Assembly: GCF_900302445.1 (NCBI RefSeq)
Contig: NZ_ONZF01000001.1
Span: 1-64,000, forward strand
Length of the DNA stretch: 64,000 nucleotides
Source: Palleronia abyssalis
GTDB taxonomy: Bacteria > Pseudomonadota > Alphaproteobacteria > Rhodobacterales > Rhodobacteraceae
Reading direction: 5' to 3'
The position numbers and the translations under genes are program-made. Positions within the stretch are counted from its first letter, which is position 1; every line of letters begins with the position of its first letter. The notes under the pieces are model-generated. The model had not been told where the DNA came from. It ran no database searches and worked only from the letters and a program-made list of their open reading frames with translations. Below are positions 35,525-46,708 of this stretch, piece after piece.

Positions 35525-36118
35525 ATGATCCGACTGACCGTTGCGGCGGCACTTGCATTCATGCCGGTCGCCAGTGGGGCTGAAACGCTGTTCGGCTCCA
35601 AGAGCGCATCGGGATTCGCCTCGAAGCTCAACGTGATCGACGGAAGGGCCGCGTCGCAATACGAGGGATCGACCCGCCTTCAGCCGATCATCAAGGAAGG
35701 GCCGGAACGAAAGACCACGGTCGTCTCTGCGCCCGTTGTCGCGCGGACGAGTTATCGCGGGACGTTCCTGACCCCCGCAAAGCAGGCGGCAAAGCGACAC
35801 GGCATTCCAGAAGCGATCTTCGTGAACCTCGTTACGCGGGAATCAGGATGGAATCCGGGTGCGGTCAGCCACAAGGGCGCCATCGGTCTTGCGCAGCTGA
35901 TGCCCGACACAGCGCGGCTTCTGAGGGTGGATCCGAACGACCCGATCCAGAACCTGGATGGTGGCGCGCGTTATCTTGCGCAGCAGTATCGGGCTTTCGG
36001 GGACTGGCGCTTGGCGCTTGCGGCCTACAATGCCGGCCCCGGTGCAGTGCAAAAGCACGGTGGCGTTCCGCCCTATGCCGAGACCGCGGCCTATGTGACC
36101 GCGATCCTGGGACAATAG
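35525..36118 (+). CDS. lytic transglycosylase (SLT domain)
   Basis: A 197-residue secreted protein with a signal peptide ([20 protein letters not shown]) and a C-terminal SLT/lysozyme-like domain (about 85-195). The catalytic Glu lies in [24 protein letters not shown] and [11 protein letters not shown] are the other family motifs. It would cleave peptidoglycan with formation of anhydro-muramyl ends. It is divergent from ssb. Confidence 0.93.
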   Translation: MIRLTVAAALAFMPVASGAETLFGSKSASGFASKLNVIDGRAASQYEGSTRLQPIIKEGPERKTTVVSAPVVARTSYRGTFLTPAKQAAKRHGIPEAIFVNLVTRESGWNPGAVSHKGAIGLAQLMPDTARLLRVDPNDPIQNLDGGARYLAQQYRAFGDWRLALAAYNAGPGAVQKHGGVPPYAETAAYVTAILGQ

Positions 36119-36125
36119 GCGTCGT

Positions 36126-36959
36126 TCAGCTGAACTTCGCAGCCAAGGTTTCGATATCCGGATCGGATGCGCGCGGCACGATCCGGTAAACTGCGTTCAC
36201 TGCACAGAAGAGCGCGAAGCACAGAAGGCCGATGCAGAGCGCGATCACCAGGATCTGTCCATAGGCCTGTCCAGAGAGCCAGGAAAACACTTCGCCCATC
36301 CCGCCGGCCTGATCCGGCGAATAGGTCCACGCCGCGTAGAGGATGAAGAAGCCGATCATGGCGACGACGAAGCCTTGCGCCGCGACCCCGATACGCAGAA
36401 GGACATCCCAGTTGCGCGTCACCTCGTTGCCGCGAAGGTGTTTGCGGTAAGCCCGCTCATATGCTTTCTTGCCGTAATACAGCCCTGCGCCAATGGTCAG
36501 GACGCCGGCTATTCCGAGAATCCAGCGTCCCGCCGGCCACGACAACACCGCTTCGGCGGCTTTCGAGAACGTGCTTTGTTCACCGCTGCCCGAGCTTCCG
36601 GTGAAGATCAGAAGCGCCGCACCGATGCCCAGCCCCAGGTGGATCGCTCCGGTGATGCACATGCCCAACCGTGCGACGATCCCTTCACCGTCCGATCCGT
36701 AGCATTCAAGATCCCACGCGGCGTCGATCAACCGCCAGGCCGCATAGCACACCATGCCCATAAAGATTACGAACAGCACCACCGTTCCCCATGTTGATGT
36801 CTCAAGCGTCTTGAACACCGAGGACGTGCCTTCGGCGCTACCGCCGGAAAACAGCGATTGCAGTGAAACGCCCGCCACAGCAAGATAAACGAGCGCTCGG
36901 CCGGCATAGCCCAAGCGCATTACGGGCACTGCCCAGTCGAAGTCTCCGTTGGACGCCAT
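36126..36959 (-). CDS. DUF1206 family membrane protein
   Basis: A 277-residue protein with about six transmembrane segments in three pairs (GYAGRALVYLAVAGVSLQSLF, AAWRLIDAAWD, GAALLIFTG, ILGIAGVLTIGAGLYYG, GFVVAMIGFFILYAAW, ILVIALCIGLLCFALFCAVNAVY), matching the threefold DUF1206 layout. The function is unknown. It converges on the transglycosylase gene with 7 bp between stops. Confidence 0.88.
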   Translation of the reverse strand: MASNGDFDWAVPVMRLGYAGRALVYLAVAGVSLQSLFSGGSAEGTSSVFKTLETSTWGTVVLFVIFMGMVCYAAWRLIDAAWDLECYGSDGEGIVARLGMCITGAIHLGLGIGAALLIFTGSSGSGEQSTFSKAAEAVLSWPAGRWILGIAGVLTIGAGLYYGKKAYERAYRKHLRGNEVTRNWDVLLRIGVAAQGFVVAMIGFFILYAAWTYSPDQAGGMGEVFSWLSGQAYGQILVIALCIGLLCFALFCAVNAVYRIVPRASDPDIETLAAKFS

Positions 36960-37025
36960 GATCCTGCCTTCCGTTAGGTTCGCAGGGGCAACACCGCAGC
37001 GGCTACACCGTTCCGTGAAGAGGCG

Positions 37026-38612
<1,587 letters not shown>

Positions 38613-38749
38613 ATCTCGCGCGATAGCGCCGGGCGCGCACGCGCGCAAGCGCGAGGGCATGTCGGTTTTCGGCGCAAGGCGGCGTAAACGAGCGACGACA
38701 GGGGCGGTGAAGCGGATACGTGTGCGTGAAGTTCGACGCAGGGGGCACC

Positions 38750-40297
38750 ATGAGCGATACGGCGACACGCAAGCGGAGCAGGGGCACGGGCGGCGGTGCC
38801 GCGCGCCGGGCCGAGCGGACGGCGGTCCGGATCGAGGCCGCCCGCTATATCGAGCGCAACATCCCGAACTTCGAGATCCTGAACGAGGAGGCGCTCGAGA
38901 TCATCGAGGCCAACGCGGAGACGTTGCTGGAAGAGGTCGGCGTCGTCTTTTCGGAAAACCCCGCCGCGCTGGATCGCTGGCGCGAGGTGGGGGCCGACGT
39001 GCAGGGCGACCGGGTCCGGATGCCCAAGGGTTTAGCCCGCAAGCTTTGCCAGACAGCACCCGGCAGCTTCACCCAACATGCGCGCAATCCGGAACGTTCG
39101 GTCGAGATCGGCGGGCGCAACCTGATCTTGGCGCCAGTCTATGGCCCCCCTTTCGTGCGCGACCGCGAGGGCGGACGTCGGTATGCGACGATCGATGATT
39201 TCCGCAATTTTGTCCGCCTTGGTTACATGTCGAAATGGCTCCACCATTCCGGCGGAACGGTGTGCGAGCCGACGGATATTGCGGTCAACAAGCGCCATTT
39301 CGACATGTTGCTGGCGCACATGACCCTGTCGGACAAGCCCTTCATGGGGTCTGTCACCGAACCCAGCCGCGCGCAGGATTCGGTCGACATGTGCAAGATC
39401 CTGTTCGGCGACGCGTTCGCGACCGAGAACACGGTGATGACGTCTCTCATCAACGTGAACTCTCCGCTGACCTTCGATGCCACCATGATGGGCGCCTTGG
39501 AGGTCTACGCGGAAAACATGCAGGCCTGCATCGTGTCGCCGTTCATCGTCGGCGGGGCAATGGCCCCGGTCACTGTTGCCGGAACGCTGACGCAGGTGCT
39601 CGCCGAAGTCATGACCGGCGTCGCTTATTCACAGATGATTCGCCCGGGCGCGCCCGTGATCGGCGGGGCGTTCGTCACCTCGATCGACATGAATTCAGGT
39701 GCGCCGACGTTCGGAACACCCGAAGCGTCTTTGATTACCTACGGGGCCGGGCAACTGATGCGTCGGCTCGGCTTGCCCTACCGCTCGGCGGGATCGTTCA
39801 CGGGGTCGAAACTGCCGGACGCGCAGGCCGCGTACGAGACGTCGAACTCGCTCAACATGGGATTGCTGTCTGGCGTGAACTTCATGCTTCATGCTTGCGG
39901 CTGGCTGGAAGGTGGCCTCGTCGCCTCGATGGAGAAATTCGTGATGGACGCCGACCAGCTCGGCGTGCTGCATACCATCGCGAAGGGCGTGGACATGAGC
40001 GAAGCCGGCCAAGCCATGGATGCCTTGCGTGAGGTCGGTCCCGGCGGCCATTTCCTAGGCTGCGCCCATACACAGGCGCATTTCAAGGACGCGTTCTGGC
40101 GATCGCAACTGTTCGACTACAAGCCGTTCGAGACTTGGTCCGAAGAGGGTGGGCGGGATACTGCGCGACTGGCGGAAATCAGGGTCGAGAAGCTGCTGAA
40201 CGACTACCAGCAGCCTGGTCTGGACCCCGATATCGCCGGGCGGCTTGAAGACTATGTTGCCGGACGCAAGTCCGAAATGCCCGACGCCTTCAGCTGA
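38750..40297 (+). CDS. MttB-superfamily methyltransferase, non-pyrrolysine type
   Basis: A 515-residue member of the trimethylamine methyltransferase (MttB) superfamily; DEEVGVVF-like N-terminal region, [30 protein letters not shown]-type segments and [19 protein letters not shown] support this. It has no in-frame amber codon, so unlike archaeal MttB it lacks pyrrolysine; such relatives demethylate glycine betaine, carnitine or similar quaternary amines and pass the methyl group to a corrinoid protein. No corrinoid protein or reactivase is next to it, so substrate and partner are open. The start at 38750 ([10 protein letters not shown]) is preferred over 38720. Confidence 0.85.
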   Translation: MSDTATRKRSRGTGGGAARRAERTAVRIEAARYIERNIPNFEILNEEALEIIEANAETLLEEVGVVFSENPAALDRWREVGADVQGDRVRMPKGLARKLCQTAPGSFTQHARNPERSVEIGGRNLILAPVYGPPFVRDREGGRRYATIDDFRNFVRLGYMSKWLHHSGGTVCEPTDIAVNKRHFDMLLAHMTLSDKPFMGSVTEPSRAQDSVDMCKILFGDAFATENTVMTSLINVNSPLTFDATMMGALEVYAENMQACIVSPFIVGGAMAPVTVAGTLTQVLAEVMTGVAYSQMIRPGAPVIGGAFVTSIDMNSGAPTFGTPEASLITYGAGQLMRRLGLPYRSAGSFTGSKLPDAQAAYETSNSLNMGLLSGVNFMLHACGWLEGGLVASMEKFVMDADQLGVLHTIAKGVDMSEAGQAMDALREVGPGGHFLGCAHTQAHFKDAFWRSQLFDYKPFETWSEEGGRDTARLAEIRVEKLLNDYQQPGLDPDIAGRLEDYVAGRKSEMPDAFS

Positions 40298-40586
40298 CCG
40301 CGTTTGCGGTCGCATTCAAAAGCTGCGCCTCGGCCATAAGCGCCGTAAGGCATTCGACATGGGCCGCGATCGAATAGGTCGCGCGCCCTTCTTTGCGTCC
40401 TGCCTCCAGTTCCGACTCGAGCCGTGCCAGGCCGCGAAGAGACGTGCGCCCGGGCAGCGGCACGGAACCGTCGAGCAAGCGCGGCAGGACAGCTTCCCTG
40501 CGATATGTCCCGAGACCGAACCGGGCCGCACTGACCAACAGGCGAGGGCGGCGGAGACCGGCAAGGGAGAAGTCGATAGCGCTCAT
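40290..40586 (-). CDS. DUF6477 family small protein
   Basis: A 98-residue protein starting MSAIDFSLAGLRRPRLLV with AGGAAA upstream of the ATG at 40586. The N-terminal LRRPRLLVSAARFGL and the helical C-terminus (RATYSIAAHVECLTALMAEA) match a short family common in Rhodobacterales, annotated DUF6477, without known function. It converges with the mttB homologue, overlapping its end by eight bases. Confidence 0.75.
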   Translation of the reverse strand: MSAIDFSLAGLRRPRLLVSAARFGLGTYRREAVLPRLLDGSVPLPGRTSLRGLARLESELEAGRKEGRATYSIAAHVECLTALMAEAQLLNATANAVS

Positions 40587-40825
40587 GGCGTGTTTCCTTT
40601 TTCTGAACAACGCCATCCTTTTGCCACGTTTTACCGCCGCGTTGCCGCATTCACCCAAGCAACGTACGCATCCGCGACTCTCGGTTAACAGAATGTGGCT
40701 TTTCTTTGTCAGGCAGGTTGGTCGTTAACTAGACGTCAACAATAGATACCCATTGGTAATGCCGCGGATCACCGCGGCCTGTCCAGAATGGCGGCCGCCT
40801 GCGACAACAATGGGGAAGGCGCACG
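40587..40825. promoter_or_regulatory. divergent intergenic region with two palindromic elements
   Basis: It lies between the DUF6477 and DUF6456 genes. It contains TTAA-N7-TCAAC at 40725-40740, one mismatch from a CtrA box, another GTTAAC at 40684, and a perfect 7-bp inverted repeat GCCGCGG-ATCA-CCGCGGC at 40761-40778, which is a candidate operator or attenuator just upstream of the DUF6456 gene. Confidence 0.4.
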
Positions 40826-41878
40826 ATGTCATACCTGTCGTCCGGGGCTGAACGCCCTGCCGATACAGTGCCGGAATACATCAGGTTTTACCTGGCTCAC
40901 ACCGTTGAGGGGCGCTCTATCCGCTCCCTCGCCAGGCATGCGGGATGTCATGCCTCGACGGTTCTGCGCCAGGTCCGGCGCTGCGAACAACGTCGCGACG
41001 ACCCTCTCATTGATCTCGCATTGTCCAGATTAGGGAAACAGTGTGAGGGATCGAAACACCCCAGAGGTGCAGATATGGAAACGCCGCAGATGACCGCCTT
41101 GACGACCGCAAACGACTGGCCCGACACCACAGCAATCGACGACGAGGCGCGCAGGGTCCTGCGCCGTCTGGTCGAACCCGGGGCCTGCCTTGCCGTGGCC
41201 GAAGGAATGGAGAAGGCCGTGATCGTCCGCGAAGGCGAGGACGGAAACACAATCCGTACGGGCACCGTGGACAGCATCATCGCCGAGTCGATGGCCTTGC
41301 GCGACTGGATCGCGTGCACAGCGTCCGGCCGGGTATTGCGGTACAGGATCACGACGGCGGGGCGAACTGCGCTCAAGACCCTGCTGGCCGCGAGCGAGAA
41401 CGAGAAGGCCCGCGCTTCGTCCGACGAGGATGCGGACGATCGCCGCGGTCGCCCGACCGTAGCGGAAAGCCCGTTGTCCATGCTGGCCCGGCGCCGGGAC
41501 CGCGACGGTTCGCGGTTTCTGGCCCCCGATATGGTACGCGCCGGCGAACGGTTGAGAGAAGAGTTCGAGATCGCCTCGATGGGATCAGTGCCGGAAGGCG
41601 GGTGGGAGGCGCTTCTGACCGCTTCTGTCCCTTCCGACGGATCCTTGCGCGGGGCAGAGGGTGCGCAGGCCCGGCTGGCCGCGGCACTCGCAGATTTGGG
41701 TCCGGGTCTTGGTGATATCGTGCTGCGGGTATGCTGCCAGCTCGAAGGCCTTGAGTCCGTCGAGAAGCGGATGGGATGGGCTGCACGGTCGGGCAAGATC
41801 GTCCTGCGGATCGCCCTCGAACGGCTGGCGCGCCATTTCGAGCGGGAGAGCGTCGCGGGTGGTGGCCTTATCGGCTGA
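40826..41878 (+). CDS. DUF6456 helix-turn-helix regulator
   Basis: A 350-residue cytoplasmic protein. Residues 30-55 (EGRSIRSLARHAGCHASTVL) form a helix-turn-helix. The middle (about 105-190) is variable. The C-terminal 150 residues, from ESPLSMLARRRDRDG to LRIALERLARHFE, match DUF6456, found in alphaproteobacterial regulators. It is probably a DNA-binding transcription factor. Palindromic elements lie just upstream. The next gene, a sensor kinase, follows after about 120 bp. Confidence 0.78.
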   Translation: MSYLSSGAERPADTVPEYIRFYLAHTVEGRSIRSLARHAGCHASTVLRQVRRCEQRRDDPLIDLALSRLGKQCEGSKHPRGADMETPQMTALTTANDWPDTTAIDDEARRVLRRLVEPGACLAVAEGMEKAVIVREGEDGNTIRTGTVDSIIAESMALRDWIACTASGRVLRYRITTAGRTALKTLLAASENEKARASSDEDADDRRGRPTVAESPLSMLARRRDRDGSRFLAPDMVRAGERLREEFEIASMGSVPEGGWEALLTASVPSDGSLRGAEGAQARLAAALADLGPGLGDIVLRVCCQLEGLESVEKRMGWAARSGKIVLRIALERLARHFERESVAGGGLIG

Positions 41879-42001
41879 AAGCAGCTGCATGGGTTGGGTG
41901 GAACGGCGCATTTTCAGTCGCTTCCCGCCCGATCCGCGATAGGGGTGGAGGCTTGCAGGTTTTCTTGCTACCGGCAGGGCAAAGATGGATATGTTTGCCT
42001 G

Positions 42002-43075
42002 ATGTTCACCCCTGAATCAGTACGCGCCAGACGAACCTTGCTACGCCAGTATGGCCTGTCCGATTCAGTGGATCTGAGTTCGCTGAACGATATTGTGACC
42101 CTGGCTGTTCGCATGTGCGAAGTGAAGACGGGAACCATTACCCTGTTCGGGGACGACCGCCAGAGATACGTCCTCAATATCGGAATGAAGATTTCCGAAC
42201 TTCCGCTGGACGAGACGATCTGTGCCCATGTGCTGTCGGAAACCGGCGTGACGGTCATTCCCGACACCCAAGCGGACCAGCGGACGCGGGATTTGGCCGT
42301 GTGCAACGGGATCGAGGGGTTCCGCTTCTACGCCGCCGCGCCGCTTCGCGCCGGGAACGGGCGGGTGATCGGCACGCTTACCATGCTCGATCCCGAACCC
42401 CGCGATCTGAATGACGACCAAAGAATGCTGCTGGTTGTGATGGCCAAGCAAGTGATGGCGCAGCTGGACCTCCGGCGGGCCTTGCGGCGCGCCGATCTGA
42501 TGCGCCGTGAAGTGGATCACCGGGTCAAGAACTCGCTCCAGTCGGTGGCCTCTCTGACGCGGTTGCAGGCCCGCCGTGTCACCAGCACGGAGGCCCGCGA
42601 AGCGCTGGAGATCGTATCGCGCCGGATCGACACGGTGGCCGCGCTGAACTCCGAGCTTTACCGCATCGGCAATGATCGGAAGGTCGGTCTTTCGGGGTTC
42701 CTGGCCTCGGTTATCGATCTCATTCGCTCTTCCGCGCCCGAGCGGGTGACGATCTCGCTCGAATGCGCTGATGTGAACATTTCGGCGCGCCATGCGGGCA
42801 GCCTTGCGATCATCGTGAACGAATTCACCACGAACAGCTTCAAGCATGCGTTCCCGGACGACCGCGCAGGTCATATCGAGATCAGTGGCCGTCAGACCAC
42901 GCCGGGGACGTTCGTACTGACCTGTCGCGATGACGGCATCGGTTTTTCAGGGCAGGCCCCGGGCAATGGTTTGGGCTTCGCCATCATCGACAGTGCCGTC
43001 GAAAGCGTCGACGGAGAAATCGAGCGGGGCGGCGAAGCGCCAGGGCACGAGATCAAGGTCGAGTTCGGCATCTGA
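42002..43075 (+). CDS. soluble GAF sensor histidine kinase (HisKA_2/HWE type)
   Basis: A 357-residue cytoplasmic kinase. A GAF domain (about 20-165; [38 protein letters not shown]) is followed by a HisKA_2-type dimerisation helix with the phosphorylated His in [14 protein letters not shown] (about residue 195) and a HATPase domain with [12 protein letters not shown] (N box) and DDGIGF / GNGLGFAI (G boxes). There are no membrane segments. Related kinases act in light, redox or general stress signalling through PhyR-like regulators; no cognate regulator is adjacent. Confidence 0.88.
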   Translation: MFTPESVRARRTLLRQYGLSDSVDLSSLNDIVTLAVRMCEVKTGTITLFGDDRQRYVLNIGMKISELPLDETICAHVLSETGVTVIPDTQADQRTRDLAVCNGIEGFRFYAAAPLRAGNGRVIGTLTMLDPEPRDLNDDQRMLLVVMAKQVMAQLDLRRALRRADLMRREVDHRVKNSLQSVASLTRLQARRVTSTEAREALEIVSRRIDTVAALNSELYRIGNDRKVGLSGFLASVIDLIRSSAPERVTISLECADVNISARHAGSLAIIVNEFTTNSFKHAFPDDRAGHIEISGRQTTPGTFVLTCRDDGIGFSGQAPGNGLGFAIIDSAVESVDGEIERGGEAPGHEIKVEFGI

Positions 43076-43154
43076 TCCTCGCCGGACGCATGGCCGCATT
43101 CCGTGGACTTCGCGGCGCAGGGCGTTTATCTGCAGGTCAAAGCAGGAGGATCCC

Positions 43155-44102
43155 ATGCCCCGCGATCTGAAGATGCCGGCCGAACGCCACCCCGAAAAAG
43201 CCCACCGCCCGGAGACGCCGCGGGTGAAGAAGCCCGACTGGATCCGGGTCAAGGCCCCATCGGGCGAAGGCTACAAGGCCACGCGCGAGATCATGCGCGA
43301 GCATAAACTGACGACGGTCTGCGAGGAAGCCGGCTGCCCGAACGTGGGCGAATGCTGGTCGCAGGGTCACGCCACGATGATGATCATGGGCGAGATCTGC
43401 ACACGCGGCTGCACCTTCTGCAACGTGGCGACGGGGCGTCCCGACGCGCTGGACGTGTTCGAGCCGGGCCGCGTGGCCGATGCGGTAAAGAAGCTGGGGC
43501 TGAACCACGTCGTCATCACCAGCGTGGACCGCGATGACGTGGACGACGGGGGGGCTGCGCATATTGCACAGACCATTCGCGCCACCCGCAAACAATCACC
43601 TGGAACCACGATCGAGGTTCTGACGCCCGACTTCCTGCGTTGCGGCCCCGATGCGTTGGAGACCGTTGTCGAGGCACGCCCCGACGTGTTCAACCATAAC
43701 CTTGAAACGGTCCCCGGCCTTTATCCAGAGGTGCGGCCCGGCGCACGGTATTTCCACTCGCTGCGTATCCTGCAGCGCGTAAAAGAGCTCGACCCGACGA
43801 TGTTCACCAAGTCTGGAATCATGGTCGGGCTGGGCGAGGCCCGGCAGGCCGTGCACCAGGTGATGGACGACATGCGGGCCGCGGACGTCGACTTCATCAC
43901 CATTGGCCAATATCTCCAGCCGACGTCGCGCCATCATGCGGTGGACCGCTATATCACCCCCGAGGAATTCGCGAGCTACGAGAAGACGGCGTGGGGCAAG
44001 GGGTTCCTGATGGTCTCAGCCACGCCACTGACCCGGTCCAGCTATCACGCAGGCGACGATTTCGCGCGGCTCAAGTCCGCCCGCGACGCGAAATTCGCCT
44101 GA
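43155..44102 (+). CDS. lipA: lipoyl synthase
   Basis: A 315-residue radical SAM enzyme that inserts two sulphurs into octanoyl groups on 2-oxoacid dehydrogenases. The auxiliary cluster uses [12 protein letters not shown], the radical SAM cluster [10 protein letters not shown], and the C-terminal [10 protein letters not shown] supplies the conserved Ser. The start at 43155 follows AGGAGG and gives the standard size; the long in-frame extension to 42930 overlaps the kinase gene and is rejected. Confidence 0.97.
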   Translation: MPRDLKMPAERHPEKAHRPETPRVKKPDWIRVKAPSGEGYKATREIMREHKLTTVCEEAGCPNVGECWSQGHATMMIMGEICTRGCTFCNVATGRPDALDVFEPGRVADAVKKLGLNHVVITSVDRDDVDDGGAAHIAQTIRATRKQSPGTTIEVLTPDFLRCGPDALETVVEARPDVFNHNLETVPGLYPEVRPGARYFHSLRILQRVKELDPTMFTKSGIMVGLGEARQAVHQVMDDMRAADVDFITIGQYLQPTSRHHAVDRYITPEEFASYEKTAWGKGFLMVSATPLTRSSYHAGDDFARLKSARDAKFA

Positions 44103-44159
44103 GGTCTGCGAACCGGGCGTGGAATTATCCGTTGGGCGGCAAAGCCTGAAAGGATTGCC

Positions 44160-44810
44160 ATGCCCGCCCCACGCGTGATCGCCTTCGACGTGATCGAGAC
44201 GCTGTTCCCGCTCGATCCACTTCGTGCACGGCTTGCCCGGATCGGTCTGTCCAAAAGCGACCTCGAGCCATTCTTCGCGTCCTTGCTGCGAGACGCGTTC
44301 GCACTGGATACCTGTGGGGTGTACCGTCCGTTCAAAGAGGTCGCCTCTTCGACACTGACGCAAATGGGCGTACCGGAAGATCGGCACAACACACTGTTCG
44401 ACGGCTTTTCGCAGCTCGACGCCCATGGGGACGTGCGCCCGACGTTCGAGCGTTTGCAGGGGGAAGGGGTCCCCATTCTATGCCTGACGAACGGGAACCC
44501 GGATGTGACGCGGACCCTGTTGGACCGCAATGCACTGGGTGATCTGGTGACGCGGACGATTTCGATCGACGAAATCGGCGTTTGGAAGCCGCGCGCGCAA
44601 GTTTACACCTACGCGGCAAACCAGATGCACGTCGCACCCGGCGAGATGGCGCTGGTCGCTTGCCATGCCTGGGATTGCCAGGGGGCAATGTCCGCGGGGC
44701 TTATTTCGGGGTACGTGAAACGCACACAGCCCTATGGGACCGCGATGACCGAGCCGCACGCCATGTCCGATACGCTTCCTGAAACGGTCGATCAGCTTCT
44801 GCGGTTATAG
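44160..44810 (+). CDS. HAD hydrolase, haloacid dehalogenase type II-like
   Basis: A 216-residue HAD-superfamily hydrolase. The nucleophile is Asp10 in AFDVIETLFPLD, a variant of the FDVxETL motif of type II 2-haloacid dehalogenases; CLTNGNPDVT is motif II and the Lys in GVWKPRAQVYT motif III; VACHAWDCQGA is motif IV. The substrate is not predictable; a phosphatase role is possible. AAGGA precedes the ATG. Confidence 0.85.
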   Translation: MPAPRVIAFDVIETLFPLDPLRARLARIGLSKSDLEPFFASLLRDAFALDTCGVYRPFKEVASSTLTQMGVPEDRHNTLFDGFSQLDAHGDVRPTFERLQGEGVPILCLTNGNPDVTRTLLDRNALGDLVTRTISIDEIGVWKPRAQVYTYAANQMHVAPGEMALVACHAWDCQGAMSAGLISGYVKRTQPYGTAMTEPHAMSDTLPETVDQLLRL

Positions 44811-45159
44811 AGCGTATTTCTGCTTTCACGTTTCAGGTTTCACCGCTGGCTTTATCTGAGTTTCTTACCTGCATGACAGGTGGGTAGCATGGCAAACCGG
44901 TTGGGATGCGAGACCTGATCAACGCGCGGATGGTGCAAAGCCCGATCCGGAACCGAACGCCGTGGTCGTAGAACCGGCAGATTACCGCGGGATCGCCATT
45001 CACCGTTTCTCGGTCTGGCGGTTTTTCCTTCGCCCAGTCTTTTGCTGGACCACGAAAAAGAGGCGCAAGCTGTCGAGCAGAGCGGCCTGAGATCCGGCAG
45101 GCGCGCCACATCTGGATCACACGACGCCAATAGTTCTGCTCTACGCGCTGACGCGCCTT
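44811..45159. other. gene-poor stretch before an IS630 remnant
   Basis: No supported gene. A 95-codon minus frame (44833-45120) has no ribosome-binding site or recognisable family. This is most likely decayed mobile-element sequence, given the IS630 scrap next to it. Confidence 0.45.
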
Positions 45160-45403
45160 GGTTTCACGATGAGACGCCGCTCAAGGCGAACATGGCCAAG
45201 ATCACCGAATGATCCCCAAAAGGCGCTACAGCTCGGATCTGAACCCCTCCTAGATGGCGTTCGCGAAGTTCAAGACGCCGATCCGGAGAGCCGTCGCCAG
45301 AACCTATGACGCTCTATGGCAAGCGGTCGGGCAAGTCCGCGCTCTCTTCACCGAGGAAGAGTGCTACCAGTTCTTCAAAGTCGCCGGATACGAAACCGAT
45401 TAG
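45160..45403 (+). mobile_element. IS630-family transposase remnant
   Basis: Plus-strand fragments of an IS630/Tc1-type DDE transposase: DETPLKANMAK near 45168-45200 corresponds to the second catalytic Asp region, and from about 45230 YSSDLNP, then after a stop MAFAKFKTPIRRAVARTYDA and EEECYQFFKVAGYETD to the stop at 45403. The normal motif SPDLNPIEMAF has lost its catalytic Glu to a premature stop, and sequence between the two fragments is deleted. Clearly inactive. Confidence 0.8.
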
Positions 45404-45423
45404 ACGCAACACGCTCTGGACAT

Positions 45424-46206
45424 TCAATCCTGCGACCATCCCGGCGGGCGCTTGTCCAGAAACGCTGTGATCCCCTCATCGGTGTCGGCATCGAGCATGT
45501 TCTGAACCATGACCTTGCCCGTGTGCTCGTAGGCCGCGGCCAGAGGCATCTCCGCCTGGTCATAGAACGCACGCTTTCCGACGCGCACGGCCGAGCCCAG
45601 TTTGCCGGCCACAGTCTGCGCCAGCTCCATGGTCGCGTCCGCAAGGGCGTCGGCCGGAACCACGCGGTTGACCAGGCCCAGATCCAGCGCCTCCTCGGCC
45701 TCGATCAGGCGACCGGTGGTCAGCATCTCAAACACGCGTTTGCGGGGCATGACCCGCGACAGGGCGACCATCGGGGTCGAGCAGAACACCCCGATATTCA
45801 CGCCGTTCACGCCGAACCGCGTCCCCACGGCCGCGACCGCCATGTCGCAGGACGCCACAAGCTGACATCCTGCGGCGGCCGCGACGCCGTGCACTTCGGC
45901 GATGACGGGCTGGGGGACGCGCTGGATCTGCTGCATCACGGCCGAGCATCGGACGAACAGGTCGTGCCACGCCGCGGCGCCGTGGTCTTCGTCCTGCCGT
46001 TTGGCCTGCATCTGCTTCAGATCGTGGCCGGCGCAGAACGCGCGACCTGCCCCGGCCAGAACGACCGCGCGGATCGCGGTATCATCTTCGAGGTCCGCGA
46101 AGGTATCGGCCAACGCAGTCAGCATCTCGTCCGACAGGGCGTTCAACCGTTCTGGCGCGTTCATCGTCAGTCTCGCGACCGCGCCCGTGTCTTCCCGTGT
46201 CAGCAT
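45424..46206 (-). CDS. enoyl-CoA hydratase/isomerase family protein
   Basis: A 260-residue crotonase-fold protein, ATG at 46206 behind GGGAGG. LTMNAPERLNALSDEML is the family start; the oxyanion-hole motifs are RAFCAGHDLKQM and VHGVAAAAGCQLVASCDMAVA. It would hydrate or isomerise an acyl-CoA; substrate unknown. The catalytic Glu pair of classical hydratases cannot be assigned with confidence, so isomerase or other activity remains possible. It is divergent from the thioesterase gene. Confidence 0.88.
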   Translation of the reverse strand: MLTREDTGAVARLTMNAPERLNALSDEMLTALADTFADLEDDTAIRAVVLAGAGRAFCAGHDLKQMQAKRQDEDHGAAAWHDLFVRCSAVMQQIQRVPQPVIAEVHGVAAAAGCQLVASCDMAVAAVGTRFGVNGVNIGVFCSTPMVALSRVMPRKRVFEMLTTGRLIEAEEALDLGLVNRVVPADALADATMELAQTVAGKLGSAVRVGKRAFYDQAEMPLAAAYEHTGKVMVQNMLDADTDEGITAFLDKRPPGWSQD

Positions 46207-46282
46207 GGCAAATCCTCCCTGCATCCGTTCTAGACCCCGACTTGGCGCATCGCCATAGTCGCCGAAAACGACAGGAGCCGCC

Positions 46283-46708
46283 ATGCCCGCGATGGATATC
46301 CCCGCCCTTCAGGACTTTCTGGCCCAGGCCTTTCCCCAGGTCGCCCGGGATTTCACGGTCGAGAAGATCGAGGAAACCGCGATCCGCGTGCGCTTGAATG
46401 TCGGCGAGCAGCACCTCAGACCCGGGGGCACTGTGTCCGGCCCGTCGATCTTCGCGCTGGCCGATGTCAGTCTTTACCTGATGATCCTGTCGCGCCTGGG
46501 ACCGGTGGCCTTGGCCGTGACGACGAACTGTTCTGTCGATTTCATGCGCAAGCCGAAGGCGTCGACGGACTTGATCGCCGAAACTAGGCTGCTGAAGCTG
46601 GGTCGCGTTCTGGCGGTGGGGGATGTCCTGATCCATTCGGACGGGGATACGGCCCCGGTCGCCCGCGCGTCGTTGACCTATTCCATTCCGCCCGCGCCCC
46701 GGGTCTGA
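46283..46708 (+). CDS. PaaI-type hotdog thioesterase
   Basis: A 141-residue hotdog-fold protein: LRPGGTVSGPSIFALADVSLYL is the active-site helix region of PaaI/YbgC-like acyl-CoA thioesterases, followed by VTTNCSVDFMRKP. It probably hydrolyses acyl-CoA thioesters and lies divergent from the enoyl-CoA hydratase, suggesting shared fatty or aromatic acid metabolism. Its stop touches the arginase end. Confidence 0.88.
   Translation: MPAMDIPALQDFLAQAFPQVARDFTVEKIEETAIRVRLNVGEQHLRPGGTVSGPSIFALADVSLYLMILSRLGPVALAVTTNCSVDFMRKPKASTDLIAETRLLKLGRVLAVGDVLIHSDGDTAPVARASLTYSIPPAPRV

Noticed and set aside
38750-40297. Pyrrolysine-type MttB
   Set aside because: The gene is read through without an internal TAG and no pyrrolysine genes are present.
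42930-43154. Long N-terminal extension of LipA
   Set aside because: It overlaps the kinase gene in another frame, and the ATG at 43155 has an AGGAGG site and gives the normal length.
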